DNA from: Hymenochaete sp. R1
Taxonomy: Eukaryota; Basidiomycota; Agaricomycetes; Hymenochaetales; Hymenochaetaceae
Direction: 5' to 3'
Assembly: GCA_019400425.1 (NCBI GenBank)
Contig: JAFREE010000002.1
Span: 1 to 64,000, forward strand
DNA: 64,000 nt
Numbering within the stretch: position 1 is the first letter of the stretch; each line of letters begins with the position of its first letter. Under the pieces are notes generated by a model. The model was not told where the DNA came from. It searched no databases and saw only the letters and a program-made list of their open reading frames with translations. Positions 62,888 through 64,000 of this stretch are shown in pieces. The translations under genes and the position numbers were made by a program.

Positions 62888-63138
62888 TTTCCCTGAGTTG
62901 CGTTGGTCGTCGAGAGCGTTGTGAGAAGTGGATGGTGGATTTCGTCGCCCGCCTTGACCTGTAAGATTACATAACGACGTGCTTACGTGATATTCAGCCT
63001 TGTCTTCTGGCTTGCCATGCGGGCCTCTGCGTTGTGGTCGCTCTCCTTCTTATTTGTGCTTGCCTTGTGCACACACCCCTCCCCTCCAACCACCACCACC
63101 ACCCACTCCGTGTTTAGGAGATTCGACAGCGCGCGGAT
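62888..63138. promoter_or_regulatory. Divergent promoter of complex I 21 kDa gene and the edge gene
   Basis: 251 bases separate the divergent start codons. A C/A-rich run (CACCACCACCACCCACTC) lies at about 63090-63110. No named element is recognised. Confidence 0.45.
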
Positions 63139-64000
63139 ATGAGCACACCGAAACAGTTGACTGTTGCTCGCAATGAACGTCGGGATGAGCGTCGACGCCA
63201 ACGTCCTGCTCCATATTCGCGTCGTAGAGAGGATCGCGTCAAGCATGCCCCAACGAAGACAGAGGTAAGGACAATCACTTGCGCTACATGAAGCTCGTTC
63301 TCTGACATCTACAATAGAATCAAGGCTGGATAAACAACTTCTTCAGTTTCATCTCCAACCTGCGTTCAGGCTCTTTCCAGTCCCGAAGTGAAAGCGATGA
63401 TTCCGATCACGACGATTTAGATGTAAGCTATTCCATCATCATTGTTTTTCTGCACTTTCACTCATCAATGCCGCAGGACGATGAGGAACTGGAAAATGGA
63501 TTTGACACAAGAGATGAAGGTGGTTACAGTCAGATGCACACGGCGCAACCCGTGGCTTCCACCTCTTCAGTTCCTCTACCCCCGCCATCTTCGAGGTCAT
63601 TTACAGACCTTAATGAATCGTCTTTGCTGGACTGGGCTACCAAAAAAGTAAATGACAGGACACCCATGAATGATATGGAGCTTTTGGGTCTCAAAACCTT
63701 CATCGAGAACGTGAATGAGCGTAAGTATTTGATATTCTTTTTTCTTCGTAGTCCTCATGCTCCCCTACAGGTACCTACGAACCAGAAAGGCTGCGCTTCA
63801 GCTCGCACGCGCCATCAACTTCTTCTCAGACTTCAGATGCGGAGTCTCCGATCGTAATGACTGAATCGTCTGTACCACCGTCGCGATCCAGTGTATTTTC
63901 TGGCATGTCGACTCTTCCAACATTTGTCAACAACGTACCGACCTCTCAGAGTTCCAACTCAACAAGAAGGATGTTGAAAAGCGATCCGAATGGGTCTGTT
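63139..64000 (+). CDS. Partial gene: possible nucleoporin-like protein (cut by window edge)
   Basis: The start ATG at 63139 gives MSTPKQLTVARNERRDERRR, a strongly basic N-terminus, joined by a phase-0 intron to NQGWINNFFSFISNLRSGSF, then an acidic Ser/Asp stretch, SSLLDWATKKVNDRTPMNDM and LGLKTFIENVNE|RTYEPERLRF. The rest is Ser/Thr-rich and open to the right edge (RRMLKSDPNGSV). An amphipathic segment GWINNFFSFI near a basic start followed by an intrinsically disordered region recalls the membrane-binding start of Nup1/Nup60-type nuclear pore proteins. That is a tentative reading. No FG repeat is visible before the edge. Confidence 0.55.

Overview
The window is a gene-dense stretch of a filamentous basidiomycete nuclear genome, most likely an agaricomycete mushroom-forming fungus. 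Coding regions are broken by many introns of about 45-70 nt with GT..AG ends. The gene content is fungal: Zn2Cys6 transcription factors, an Slt2-type MAP kinase, Ste50 with C-terminal SH3 domains, a LIM-RhoGAP of the Lrg1 type, Cox23, Pet117 and a DUF6533-type membrane protein. I cannot name the species. Gene models were built by joining open frames across plausible splice sites by eye; outer ends are more reliable than internal exon limits.

Layout. 1-8 kb, minus strand: a Sec72-like TPR protein, a Zn2Cys6 regulator with a polyglutamine tail, and an F-box-like/leucine-rich protein. 8-14.8 kb, plus strand: a long disordered protein with DDF-type adaptor motifs, Ste50 and Pet117. 15-18.2 kb: a decayed copy and then a better-preserved copy of a DUF6533-like membrane protein. 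18.5-24.5 kb, minus strand: an intronless coiled-coil protein, a CLC anion transporter with CBS domains, and V-ATPase subunit G. 24.7-33.2 kb, plus strand: symplekin/Pta1 and the Slt2/Mpk1 MAP kinase. 33.6-41 kb: Nbp35 (minus), the U2AF large subunit (plus), an amidase (plus) and Cox23 (minus). 41.9-49 kb: a second Zn2Cys6 regulator (minus) followed by about 3.3 kb with no recognisable gene. 49-51 kb: divergent ribosomal protein genes uS19 (RPS15) and P2. 51.6-63 kb: Lrg1-like LIM-RhoGAP (minus), an intron-containing tRNA-Pro(CGG), an uncharacterised protein, an SLC35F-type carrier and the complex I 21 kDa subunit. The last gene, a possible nucleoporin-like protein, runs off the right edge.

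These are independent transcription units, not a cluster. Three products (Ste50, Slt2/Mpk1, Lrg1) belong to MAP-kinase and Rho1/cell-wall signalling. Four (Pet117, Cox23, Nbp35, complex I subunit) serve mitochondrial respiration or Fe-S assembly. Symplekin and U2AF act in mRNA processing. Several pairs are divergent with short shared promoters (VMA10/PTA1, NBP35/U2AF, RPS15/RPLP2, complex I 21 kDa/last gene). I found no convincing transposon, CRISPR array or secondary-metabolite cluster. The most unusual features are the U2AF 5' intron with competing acceptors that lead to stops, the decayed DUF6533-like copy, and the long gene-free, strand-asymmetric region upstream of the second transcription factor.
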